Positions 25,995 through 34,393 of a DNA stretch of 64,000 bases are shown here, piece after piece (position 1 is the stretch's first letter; each line of letters starts with the position of its first letter). This DNA comes from G965202915 sp965205955 (GTDB taxonomy: Bacteria > Pseudomonadota > Gammaproteobacteria > Eutrophobiales > Eutrophobiaceae): assembly GCA_965205955.1 (NCBI GenBank), contig OZ242192.1, positions 2,356,001-2,420,000 on the forward strand. Direction: 5' to 3'. A program made the position numbers and the translations under genes. Under the pieces are notes generated by a model, which was given only the letters and a program-made list of their open reading frames with translations, ran no database searches and was not told the DNA's origin.

Positions 25995-26914
25995 CCGGGC
26001 GCATTGTTGAAATTGCCGAGGGCGGACGGCATCTCTCGCTGCATCGCGGATTTATGGAAGTGCGCCACAACGATGAATTGCTCGCGCGAATTCCGCTTGA
26101 TGATTTGCTTGCCGTTATCGTCAGCGGACACGGCTGCACGCATTCTTCCAATCTTATCGCCGCTTTCGCCGAGCGCGGAACGCCTTTTATTATCTGCGCC
26201 GCAAACTATCAGCCGATTGCATGGACGATTCCGCTGTTCGGCCATCATGCGCAAAGCGCGCGAATGCAGGCGCAGGCCAGAGCTAAACTTCCTCTCAAAA
26301 AACGGCTGTGGCAGCAAGTTGTCCGCACCAAAATCAGCAATCAGGCCGCAGTGTTGGAGGTATTCGGTAGTGGCGGCAACCGATTGAAAAGGCTTTCAAC
26401 TAATGTGCGCTCCGGAGACCCGTCTAATGTGGAAGCGCAAGCTGCAAGATATTATTGGAGTGCACTGTTCCCTGACAGATTCTCGCGCAATAAAAACGGC
26501 GGAGGCATTAATTCTCTCTTGAATTACGGCTACGCGATAATTCGCTCGTGCGTCGCAAGAGGCGTGACGGCGGCGGGATTACATCCGACGATTGGCATTC
26601 ATCATCGTGGGCCGACCAATCCAATGTGTCTTGTGGACGATCTGATGGAACCGTTTCGTCCGCTTGCCGATTGCGTTGTTCGGAATCTCATCGACAAAGG
26701 AATCCATGAAATCAGCCCCGATGTTAAAAGGATTCTCGCTTCGCTCGCCGTGATGGACATGCCCGGTCCGTCCGGCGTAACAACTTTGTTTACCGCCGCC
26801 GCACGGTTTGCCACTTCACTCGCGCAAATTCTAATGGGCGAAAATTCATCTTTGGAAACGCCGCAAATGCCGACACCGCTTACGCTGTTGTCAGTTGCCG
26901 ACGGCAATGACTGA
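25991..26914 (+). CDS. cas1: CRISPR integrase Cas1 (type II)
   Basis: 307 aa, typical for type II. Cas1 with Cas2 integrates new spacers. The likely metal ligands Glu148 (NVEAQAARYYW), His205 (TIGIHHRG) and Glu220 (DLMEPFRP) are all present at the positions expected for type II-C Cas1. It overlaps the cas9 stop by 4 nt, so translation is coupled. Cas2 downstream is broken, so Cas1 may lack its partner. Confidence 0.97.
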   Translation: MTGRIVEIAEGGRHLSLHRGFMEVRHNDELLARIPLDDLLAVIVSGHGCTHSSNLIAAFAERGTPFIICAANYQPIAWTIPLFGHHAQSARMQAQARAKLPLKKRLWQQVVRTKISNQAAVLEVFGSGGNRLKRLSTNVRSGDPSNVEAQAARYYWSALFPDRFSRNKNGGGINSLLNYGYAIIRSCVARGVTAAGLHPTIGIHHRGPTNPMCLVDDLMEPFRPLADCVVRNLIDKGIHEISPDVKRILASLAVMDMPGPSGVTTLFTAAARFATSLAQILMGENSSLETPQMPTPLTLLSVADGND

Positions 26915-26964
26915 AGGCTAAGCAGCTATCGTATAATGCGGCATCGTTTGCGCCCCCCCGCATG

Positions 26965-27299
26965 ATGACTGAAATATTGAGTAGCTATCGGATAATGTGG
27001 ATGTTTGTGATGTTTGAGACCTGCCGGTGGGAACGAAAAAAGAACGCACTCAGGCAACCAGTTTTCGCAATCATCTGCTCGGTCTTGGGTTTGAAATGGT
27101 GCAGTTTTCTGTTTATTCGCGTTTCTGCTCAGGTAAGGAGCGCGTGGAAACCTTGGCGCAACAAGTCGCCGCGAATCTGCCGGTGGGCGGTAAAGTGGAC
27201 ATCCTTTCATTTACCGACAAGCAGTACGAAAACATTATCAGCTTTGAAGGGCGCACACCGCAAACGCGTGAAAAACCGCATCAACTCACGCTGCTATGA
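26965..27299 (+). pseudogene. cas2: CRISPR-associated cas2, frameshifted near the N-terminus
   Basis: Read from ATG 26965 the frame gives MTEILSSYRIMWMFVMF, the usual type II Cas2 opening, then goes out of frame. The rest, DLPVGTKKERTQATSFRN... to LTLL, is intact in another frame from 27018 to the stop at 27299. Deleting the two bases GA at 27016-27017 (GAGAC to GAC) restores a perfect Cas2 of about 110 residues. The shift falls before the conserved Asp of MFDLP. A GTG at 27027 could start a shortened protein without the first strand and Asp. Either a real inactivation or a sequence error. Confidence 0.85.
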
Positions 27300-27372
27300 A
27301 TCGAATCGCCGCGTTTTTTGGAAGGGAATCGCCCTCGTTTTTCCCGCAAATTCAATGGGATAGACAAGGACG

Positions 27373-28597
27373 ATTGTAACACACAAGGAAATGCGGTCTC
27401 ACCGCAACGGAATCCCGGAATTAGCAAAGCACTATTTTATTGTAACACACAAGGAAATGCGGTCTCACCGCAACTTTGCTCCAGATACCTGTATATAACT
27501 GGTTAATTGTAACACACAAGGAAATGCGGTCTCACCGCAACTGACTCTCTTGAGGACCGCCGACGCGCCGAATTGTAACACACAAGGAAATGCGGTCTCA
27601 CCGCAACGCTTTGGCGATACTGGCAAGAGCGTGATAGATTGTAACACACAAGGAAATGCGGTCTCACCGCAACCTAAAATGCAACTGATAGGGATGCTGT
27701 GTCATTGTAACACACAAGGAAATGCGGTCTCACCGCAACTTGAAATGTCACAACCCCCGCAAGTATTATATTGTAACACACAAGGAAATGCGGTCTCACC
27801 GCAACGCCGGTGTTGCGTTCGAGCGCCTGCATTTGATTGTAACACACAAGGAAATGCGGTCTCACCGCAACGATATTTCGATGCTGAAGGTGCCTCGGCT
27901 GATTGTAACACACAAGGAAATGCGGTCTCACCGCAACTGATTTGCAAAATGAGGTAGATCGTTGTATATTGTAACACACAAGGAAATGCGGTCTCACCGC
28001 AACACTCACTCTCTTCAATCTTGCTCTGTAGTCATTGTAACACACAAGGAAATGCGGTCTCACCGCAACAGCAACAATCGTGCCAGAAAACCTAAAAGTA
28101 TTGTAACACACAAGGAAATGCGGTCTCACCGCAACGGCGCATTATTGAAAGCCCGCACGTGTAACATTGTAACACACAAGGAAATGCGGTCTCACCGCAA
28201 CTGAAGAAACCTACTACCAAAAAATACGTCAATTGTAACACACAAGGAAATGCGGTCTCACCGCAACGAAAAGAGATTTGCCCCAAAGCGGACTATCATT
28301 GTAACACACAAGGAAATGCGGTCTCACCGCAACTAATAGGTGTTATGCGCCATGCCTGTGGGTATTGTAACACACAAGGAAATGCGGTCTCACCGCAACC
28401 ACAAACAACGGCTTATGTCAAGTTTTGCTATTGTAACACACAAGGAAATGCGGTCTCACCGCAACAGTCATTGAGTCTCAGGCAGTAGCTATCCTATTGT
28501 AACACACAAGGAAATGCGGTCTCACCGCAACAGTCATCAAGGCCGGGCTGGCCACCCTTTGATTATAACCCACAAGGAAATGCCACTTCACCGCAAC
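27373..28597 (-). CRISPR. Type II-C CRISPR array, 19 repeats and 18 spacers
   Basis: Repeats of 36 bp start at 27373, 27439 and then every 66 bp from 27506 to 28496, with a degenerate final one at 28562-28597. Spacers are 30 nt (one of 31). In crRNA sense (minus strand, fixed by complementarity to tracrRNA) the repeat begins GTTGCGGTGAGACCGC and ends TTACAAT, the same pattern of ends as in Neisseria type II-C arrays. The first 18 repeats look identical. The array is read towards the cas genes. Open frames across it (repeating NTQGNAVSPQ) are artefacts. Confidence 0.98.
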
Positions 28598-28630
28598 CGG
28601 TGCAATGTTAGCCCTTGAGTGATAATCAGC

Positions 28631-28659
28631 TTTGCACCGAACCCGACTGCGGCTATAAT
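28631..28659 (+). promoter_or_regulatory. Predicted sigma70 promoter of guaB
   Basis: TTTGCA (28631-28636), 17-nt spacer and a perfect TATAAT (28654-28659) predict a start near 28666, 26 nt before the guaB ATG. It lies 34 bp beyond the last CRISPR repeat. Confidence 0.5.
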
Positions 28660-28691
28660 AGGCCGTTAATTCTCTGTGGCCTGGACCGATA

Positions 28692-30152
28692 ATGCGTATA
28701 ACTGAAGAAGCATTGACCTTTGATGATGTATTGCTCGTACCGGATTATACCGAGATCCTGCCGCGTGATGTGTCTTTGCGGACTCGGCTGACGCGACGGA
28801 TAGAGTTGAATATCCCGCTGATCTCCGCGGCAATGGATACCGTTACCGAATCGGGAGTCGCGATAGCGCTGGCTCAGGAGGGAGGGATTGGGATCATTCA
28901 TAAGAATATGAGCCCGGAGATGCAGGCGGAAAATGTTCGGCGAGTCAAAAAATATGCAAGCAGTGTGATCAAGGATCCGCTCACGGTTGGGCCCTATACC
29001 AGTATCCAGGAAGTTATCGATTTAACCCGGGAAAACAATATCTCCGGTGTGCCGGTTGTGGATGGCGAAGAGCTGGTTGGCATTGTTACCAGCCGTGATT
29101 TCAGGTTTGAAAAGAAGACAAGCGATCCGGTCAAAAATATTATGACGCACAAGAAAGACCTGGTGACAGTGCGGGAAAATGCCACCAAGGATAAAGTGCA
29201 GGATTTGCTGCACCGGCATCGGATTGAAAAAATACTTGTAGTCGATGACGAGTTTCGGCTGGCCGGGCTGATTACGGTCAAGGATATGCAAAAGGCGTCC
29301 CAATATCCAAATGCCTGTCTGGATGAAGCGAGGCGTCTCCGTGTCGGTGCGGCGGTGGGTGTAGGCAAGGCATCCATGGAGCGCGTCGAACAATTGGTTG
29401 ACGCGGACGTTGATGTGATTGCGGTGGATACGGCACACGGGCACTCGAAGGGGGTGCTGGACATGGTCAAATGGATCAAGGCGCAATTTGAAGATATTCA
29501 GGTAATCGGCGGGAATATTGCCACCGGAGAGGCGGCGCTTGCATTGGCGGATGCGGGAGCGGATGCGGTCAAGGTGGGTATAGGTCCGGGGTCAATTTGC
29601 ACTACCCGTGCCATCAGCGGTGTCGGCATACCGCAAATATCCGCGATAGCGAATGTTGCCAAGGCCCTCAGGGAAAAGGCGATCCCGATAATTTCGGATG
29701 GAGGAATACGCTATTCCGGTGATATTGCCAAGGCCCAGGCTGCCGGCGCCTATAGTACGATGATCGGCGGTTTGTTTGCCGGATGCGAGGAGGCGCCGGG
29801 CGAGATCGAGCTTTATCAGGGCCGCTCCTACAAGTCTTACCGCGGCATGGGGTCTGTTGGGGCAATGTCACAGCAGCATAATTCATCGGATCGTTATTTT
29901 CAGGAAAATGATGAGATTGAAAAACTGGTTCCGGAAGGGGTGGAAGGCCGGGTGCCTTATAAAGGGCCGCTGGCGGCAATAGTGCATCAATTGCTCGGCG
30001 GTGTCAGGGCGGCGATGGGCTATACGGGTTGTTTGACCCTGAAAGAGATGCGGGAAAAGGTGCGTTTCGTTCGTCTGACCGGGGCGGGCTTCAGAGAAAG
30101 CCATATCCATGACGTTACGGTTACCAAAGAACCACCGAATTACAGAATTTAA
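28692..30152 (+). CDS. guaB: Inosine-5'-monophosphate dehydrogenase
   Basis: 486 aa, full length. It oxidises IMP to XMP with NAD+, the first committed step of guanine nucleotide synthesis. FDDVLLVPDYT at the start, two CBS domains (about residues 95-200), the catalytic loop GPGSICTTR with the nucleophilic Cys, and the flap region YRGMGSVGAM are all present. guaA follows 84 nt downstream, forming the classical guaBA unit. Confidence 0.98.
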   Translation: MRITEEALTFDDVLLVPDYTEILPRDVSLRTRLTRRIELNIPLISAAMDTVTESGVAIALAQEGGIGIIHKNMSPEMQAENVRRVKKYASSVIKDPLTVGPYTSIQEVIDLTRENNISGVPVVDGEELVGIVTSRDFRFEKKTSDPVKNIMTHKKDLVTVRENATKDKVQDLLHRHRIEKILVVDDEFRLAGLITVKDMQKASQYPNACLDEARRLRVGAAVGVGKASMERVEQLVDADVDVIAVDTAHGHSKGVLDMVKWIKAQFEDIQVIGGNIATGEAALALADAGADAVKVGIGPGSICTTRAISGVGIPQISAIANVAKALREKAIPIISDGGIRYSGDIAKAQAAGAYSTMIGGLFAGCEEAPGEIELYQGRSYKSYRGMGSVGAMSQQHNSSDRYFQENDEIEKLVPEGVEGRVPYKGPLAAIVHQLLGGVRAAMGYTGCLTLKEMREKVRFVRLTGAGFRESHIHDVTVTKEPPNYRI

Positions 30153-30236
30153 ATCGAGCATCCTCGTCCAACCGGCTGCGGCGCCAATACTATTGAGTAA
30201 GCTCGATCCCTCCCAATACGACAGTGTGAGGTATAA

Positions 30237-31811
30237 ATGATGGACAATATACATTCGGAACGTGTATTGATCCTCAATTTCGGGTCACAGTACACGCAAT
30301 TGATTGCACGACGGGTGAGAGAGGCTGGAATTTATAGTGAGATCCGTTCCTGTGACAGCGATGAACAGGCGATCAGGGATTTCAGGCCCAACGCCATCAT
30401 CCTTTCCGGGGGGCCGGAGTCGGCAACAAAGCCGAATGGCCGGCGGGCGCCTGATGCCGTCTTCGATATGGGCTTGCCGGTGCTGGGTATTTGCTACGGC
30501 ATGCAAATCATGGCGCAACAATTGGGGGGGAAAGTCAAATCCTCATTGCGTGAATTCGGTCATGCGCAAGTGCGGGCGCGTGGTCATTCAGAGTTGTTAC
30601 AAGGCATTCAGGATGAAACCAATGCCGAGGGGCATGGCATATTGAATGTCTGGATGAGTCACGGCGACCGGGTAGAGGAATTGCCGCAGGGATTCAAGGT
30701 AATTGCTTCCACCACCAATGCGCCTATTGCCGGCATTGCCAATGAATCAAAGCGCCTGTACGGACTGCAATTTCATCCCGAGGTCACACACACCAGGCAG
30801 GGCGCGGCGATACTGCGGCGTTTTTTAGGTAAGATATCCGGCTGTCATGCGCTTTGGACAACGGAAAATATTATTGAGGACACGATAACAAGAGTAAAGC
30901 GGCAGGTGGGGAAGGAAAAGGTTCTGCTGGCCGTGTCGGGGGGCGTGGATTCTTCAATCGTGGCCGCCCTGCTGCACCAGGCCATTGGTGATCAGCTGGT
31001 GTGTGTATTTGTCGATAATGGACTGTTGCGTCTGAATGAAAGCGAGCAGGTACGGAACACCTTCGTTGAATGTATGGGTATAGACATCATCAGAATCGAT
31101 GCGCGGCAGCGTTTTCTCGAACAATTGCGGGGGGTGGAAGACCCGGAGCAAAAACGCAGGATTGTCGGAGGCGAGTTCATCAAGGTGTTTGAAGAGCATG
31201 CGAGGGATTTTGAAGGGATCAAGTGGCTGGCACAGGGCACTATCTATCCGGATGTTATCGAGTCCGGCAGTTCCGGCGCCGAGCCAGCGCATGTGATTAA
31301 ATCGCATCACAATGTCGGAGGACTGCCGGAAACTATGAGCATGAAACTGATTGAGCCCCTGCGCGAATTGTTCAAGGATGAGGTGAGAAAACTGGGTGTC
31401 CAACTCGGATTGCCTGAATCCTTGGTGTACAGGCATCCTTTCCCGGGGCCGGGTCTAAGCGTTCGCATTCTGGGCGAGATCAAGCAAGAATATATCGACT
31501 TGTTGAGATCAGCGGATAACATTTTTATCGAGGAATTGAAAACAAACAATTTATACGATGAGGTGAGCCAGGCCTTTGCCGTTCTCCTGCCGGTGCGCTC
31601 GGTAGGCATCATGGGCGATCGCCGCAAATATGGCTACGTGGTTTCACTGCGCGCAGTGGTTACCGTTGATTTCATGACTGCGCACTGGGCACATTTACCC
31701 CATGATTTTCTGGAAAAGGTTTCCAACCGCATTATCAATGAAGTGGACGGCATCTCGCGGGTAACCTATGATATTTCCGGCAAGCCGCCGGCGACCATTG
31801 AGTGGGAATAG
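30237..31811 (+). CDS. guaA: GMP synthase (glutamine-hydrolysing)
   Basis: 524 aa. It aminates XMP to GMP using glutamine and ATP. N-terminal class I glutamine amidotransferase with GICYGMQ (nucleophile Cys86) and FHPEVTHT; central ATP-pyrophosphatase with the P-loop VSGGVDSS; C-terminal dimerisation domain ending GKPPATIEWE, the family's usual terminus. Two ATGs occur in tandem (30237, 30240), with AGGT upstream. Second gene of guaBA. Confidence 0.98.
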   Translation: MMDNIHSERVLILNFGSQYTQLIARRVREAGIYSEIRSCDSDEQAIRDFRPNAIILSGGPESATKPNGRRAPDAVFDMGLPVLGICYGMQIMAQQLGGKVKSSLREFGHAQVRARGHSELLQGIQDETNAEGHGILNVWMSHGDRVEELPQGFKVIASTTNAPIAGIANESKRLYGLQFHPEVTHTRQGAAILRRFLGKISGCHALWTTENIIEDTITRVKRQVGKEKVLLAVSGGVDSSIVAALLHQAIGDQLVCVFVDNGLLRLNESEQVRNTFVECMGIDIIRIDARQRFLEQLRGVEDPEQKRRIVGGEFIKVFEEHARDFEGIKWLAQGTIYPDVIESGSSGAEPAHVIKSHHNVGGLPETMSMKLIEPLRELFKDEVRKLGVQLGLPESLVYRHPFPGPGLSVRILGEIKQEYIDLLRSADNIFIEELKTNNLYDEVSQAFAVLLPVRSVGIMGDRRKYGYVVSLRAVVTVDFMTAHWAHLPHDFLEKVSNRIINEVDGISRVTYDISGKPPATIEWE

Positions 31812-31938
31812 GGGTTATGATCCGGGCCGATTTATAAAATTTCCGTATACAGAAAAAATATACTGTTCAAATCATCCAAATAGTTCTAGAATAAGCAACT
31901 TTAAAATTGAAATTTAACCAACCAGGGGAATTTTAGAC

Positions 31939-32124
31939 ATGCCTACTCTAAAAGAATTGAAGAAGCAACAAGTAGAACTTGAAAAGAAAATTGCAATAGC
32001 TCGTAAGGATGAACGAACCGAAGCGCTCAAAAAGGTTAAGGAGCTTTGCAAGGAATTTGGATTTACAGCCGGGATGCTCAAAGGGACACTGGCTGCTGGA
32101 CGTAAATCCAAATATAAATCCTGA
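31939..32124 (+). CDS. Short H-NS-like protein lacking the DNA-binding domain
   Basis: 61 aa. MPTLKELKKQQVELEKKI and the following charged helix with 'KVKELCKEFGF' match the N-terminal coiled-coil dimerisation region of H-NS-family proteins (the betaproteobacterial Bv3F-like type begins almost the same way). The reading frame stops at RKSKYKS, where the C-terminal domain with its KYR...TWxGRG motif would begin; no frame downstream encodes that part. A strong ribosome site (AGGGGAA) precedes the ATG. Such truncated forms can poison H-NS oligomers. Small size keeps the call moderate. Confidence 0.6.
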   Translation: MPTLKELKKQQVELEKKIAIARKDERTEALKKVKELCKEFGFTAGMLKGTLAAGRKSKYKS

Positions 32125-32286
32125 TCCGCTCATCCGGAGCAAAGCGTCTATAGTTAAAACTGAGCTGCATTCAGTAGTATTTACGATCCTCTATAAAAAG
32201 GAAGCTGGATGCAGTACGCAGGAAAAAGTGCGGTTACTGCCCCGATAAATGGCAATGCTGTCAATGAATGTGCCACATTAAAAAGT

Positions 32287-32646
32287 ATGGATATTATTTA
32301 CCTGAAAGATCTGCGCATTGACACAATCATCGGCATCCATGATTGGGAGCGACGGGTACAGCAGACTGTTAGTATCGATCTGGAAATGGCGGCAGATAAC
32401 AGGAAAGCCGCAACCAATGACTGCATCGATGACACCTTGAATTATAAGGAAGTGGCAAAATGCCTTATTGCTTTTGTCGGGGCCAGTCAATTTCAATTGG
32501 TTGAAACGCTGGCGGAGCGAATTGCGGAAATGCTGGTGAATGAATTTAATGTGCCCTGGCTCAGGCTGAGACTGAACAAACGCGGCGCACTCACAGGTGT
32601 GCGCGATGTCGGTGTAATTATAGAACGAGGCGCGGAAAACAGATGA
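32287..32646 (+). CDS. folB: Dihydroneopterin aldolase
   Basis: 119 aa, normal size. It cleaves 7,8-dihydroneopterin to 6-hydroxymethyl-dihydropterin and glycolaldehyde in folate synthesis. DIIYLKDLRIDTIIGIHDWER is the family start; DTLNYKEVAK and QFQLVETLAERIAE carry conserved residues, and LNKRGAL is a variant of the KPxA motif. The ATG at 32287 fits the family start better than the frame opening at 32209. It overlaps folK by 4 nt. Confidence 0.93.
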   Translation: MDIIYLKDLRIDTIIGIHDWERRVQQTVSIDLEMAADNRKAATNDCIDDTLNYKEVAKCLIAFVGASQFQLVETLAERIAEMLVNEFNVPWLRLRLNKRGALTGVRDVGVIIERGAENR

Positions 32647-33131
32647 CCCAAGTGTATGTGGGCATTGGCAGTAATATCGATCGCATTAATAATGTCAAAG
32701 GCGGGATCCTTGCGCTGAAGCAGCAGTTTGGCAAGGTCATTGTTTCCCCGGTTTATGAATGCAGGCCTTTTGGTTTTGAGGGCGATAATTTCTACAATCT
32801 CGTCGTCGGTTTTGAGACGAATTCCGATGTTGAAAAACTGCATTCCGAACTGCGTCGTATTGAGTTTCAATTCGGGAGGAAAAGGAATGAACCGCGATTT
32901 TCTTCCAGAACCCTGGATATCGATCTATTGCTTTATGGTGATCTGGTCAGTAAAAAGAGGGGCATCCCGCGTCATGATATTATCAAATACGATTTTGTGT
33001 TGAAGCCTCTGGCAGATATTGCTCCCCATTGGCGGCACCCTAAAACAGGCGCGGTAATCACATCCATGTGGGCTATATTCGACAAATCAAAGTCCGCATT
33101 GACAACTGTTACGCTGAATTTGAATGATTGA
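32643..33131 (+). CDS. folK: 2-amino-4-hydroxy-6-hydroxymethyldihydropteridine pyrophosphokinase
   Basis: 162 aa. It transfers pyrophosphate from ATP to the FolB product. VYVGIGSNI is the signature start, SPVYECRPFGF and RTLDIDLLLYGD the substrate and Mg/ATP motifs. Start ATG overlaps the folB stop (ATGA), so translation is coupled. The C-terminus is slightly longer than in E. coli. Confidence 0.95.
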   Translation: MTQVYVGIGSNIDRINNVKGGILALKQQFGKVIVSPVYECRPFGFEGDNFYNLVVGFETNSDVEKLHSELRRIEFQFGRKRNEPRFSSRTLDIDLLLYGDLVSKKRGIPRHDIIKYDFVLKPLADIAPHWRHPKTGAVITSMWAIFDKSKSALTTVTLNLND

Positions 33132-33137
33132 CCTTCC

Positions 33138-33548
33138 ATGAAACAACTACTCTTCGCAACACTTATTATCGCGCTTGCAGGATGCGGCGGATTCAAAAAA
33201 AAGCAGCCGGCGGAACATTTGAAAAAGGCAATGACGAATTACGAGGTGGCCTTGCGCTGGTCCCTCTACAAGAAGGCGGTTTTCTACCATAAAAGAAGGG
33301 AAAGCGGCAAGCCCGCCGCCGCCGTCAATATCGATGCAATAAAAGAGCTCCGTATCACCGGTGTTGACACCCCGGATATAGTCATAAATGACGATCAGAC
33401 CGAGGCCATAGTCACGGTTGAAATCAGTTATTACCAGCAAGATTACGGAATAATCAAAAACATGAGGTTCCAGCAAATCTGGTGGTATGATCCGGAATCG
33501 GAGCATTGGTTTACTGAAAGCGATTTCCCGAATCTTGAATCGCAATAG
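33138..33548 (+). CDS. Small lipoprotein of unknown function
   Basis: 136 aa. Signal peptide with lipobox LAGC (Cys16), then a soluble domain of mixed strand and helix with IVTVEISYYQQDYG and QQIWWYDPESEHWF. The layout resembles periplasmic lipoproteins of the NTF2-like size class, but I recognise no family. It starts 6 nt after folK, so it is co-transcribed with folB-folK. Confidence 0.7.
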   Translation: MKQLLFATLIIALAGCGGFKKKQPAEHLKKAMTNYEVALRWSLYKKAVFYHKRRESGKPAAAVNIDAIKELRITGVDTPDIVINDDQTEAIVTVEISYYQQDYGIIKNMRFQQIWWYDPESEHWFTESDFPNLESQ

Positions 33549-33612
33549 TCCGGATTCCGCCGGATCAATCGCACCGTATATTCCAACGCCCGGACGGGAT
33601 GCGGTGCGCATC

Positions 33613-34338
33613 TCAGGAATATAAGGTTCTTCCTCCATCAATGGTCAGCACTTGTCCGGTCATGTAATCGGCCCCTTCGATCAGGAATAGCGCCGCATTT
33701 GAAATATCTTTGTTTGTCCCGGCCCTTTTGAGGCTGATTCTGCTCAGGATCGCTTGCATCTCGTCCTCGGATGTATTGGACGGCCAACTGATTGCCCCCG
33801 GCGAAATTGCATTCACCCGTATATCGGGGGCCAACTCCCTGGCCAGTGATTTGGTCAGCATGATGATGCCAGCCTGGGAAATACTGTACATTGAATATCC
33901 TCGCAGAGGACGCTCGGCATGAATATCGGCAATATTGATGATTGTCTCCAGCCCTGTTTGCGGTTTAGCCAGTAGCTGGGAAAGAAAAAAAGGCGCTTTT
34001 ACATTCACATTCATTATATCTTCCCATACAGGGCTCGATGCAGTGTGTACAGGAGTGGGAAGAAAAACAGATGCATTATTTATCAACACATCAATCCTGC
34101 CCTTGAATTTCAGAGCGGCGTCACAAAGAGAGTGTAGCGAGTCATTGTCCGCCAGGTTCGCATGCACTGAAATGGCGGACTCCGGTCGCGTATCATTCAG
34201 CCTTTTCTCAAGTGTGCCGGATTCAACCCGGGACGAATTGTAATGAATAACGACATCCATACCGGCCTCATGCAGGCAGCCTGCCACATATGCGCCGATC
34301 CTTTTCGCCGCCCCGGTAATCAATACGGTTTTTTGCAT
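33613..34338 (-). CDS. Pteridine-reductase-like short-chain dehydrogenase with altered active site
   Basis: 241 aa, classical SDR fold. TGAAKRIGA binds the cofactor, NNASVF is the NNAG-type motif, and INIADIHAERPLRGYSMYS is typical of pteridine reductases (FolM/PTR1 type), which reduce dihydropterins with NADPH. The catalytic YxxxK is YSISQ here: the Lys codon is replaced by CAG (Gln). The Lys normally binds the cofactor ribose and lowers the Tyr pKa, so activity may be reduced or changed. It is convergent with the folB-folK genes. Confidence 0.8.
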   Translation of the reverse strand: MQKTVLITGAAKRIGAYVAGCLHEAGMDVVIHYNSSRVESGTLEKRLNDTRPESAISVHANLADNDSLHSLCDAALKFKGRIDVLINNASVFLPTPVHTASSPVWEDIMNVNVKAPFFLSQLLAKPQTGLETIINIADIHAERPLRGYSMYSISQAGIIMLTKSLARELAPDIRVNAISPGAISWPSNTSEDEMQAILSRISLKRAGTNKDISNAALFLIEGADYMTGQVLTIDGGRTLYS

Positions 34339-34393
34339 ACTTCAGCACTTATTTCCTTGATAAGATATTTCCACGGCATACCATGCGCGTATT

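Noticed and set aside
27027..27299. Intact short Cas2 from the GTG at 27027
   Set aside because: The family start MTEILSSYRIMWMFVMF lies just upstream in another frame, and the shortened form lacks the first strand and the conserved Asp.
27550..28286. Long open frames across the CRISPR array on both strands with repeated NTQGNAVSPQ or CGETAFPCVLQ
   Set aside because: They are translations of the 66-bp repeat-spacer unit (a multiple of 3), with no ribosome site and no protein family.
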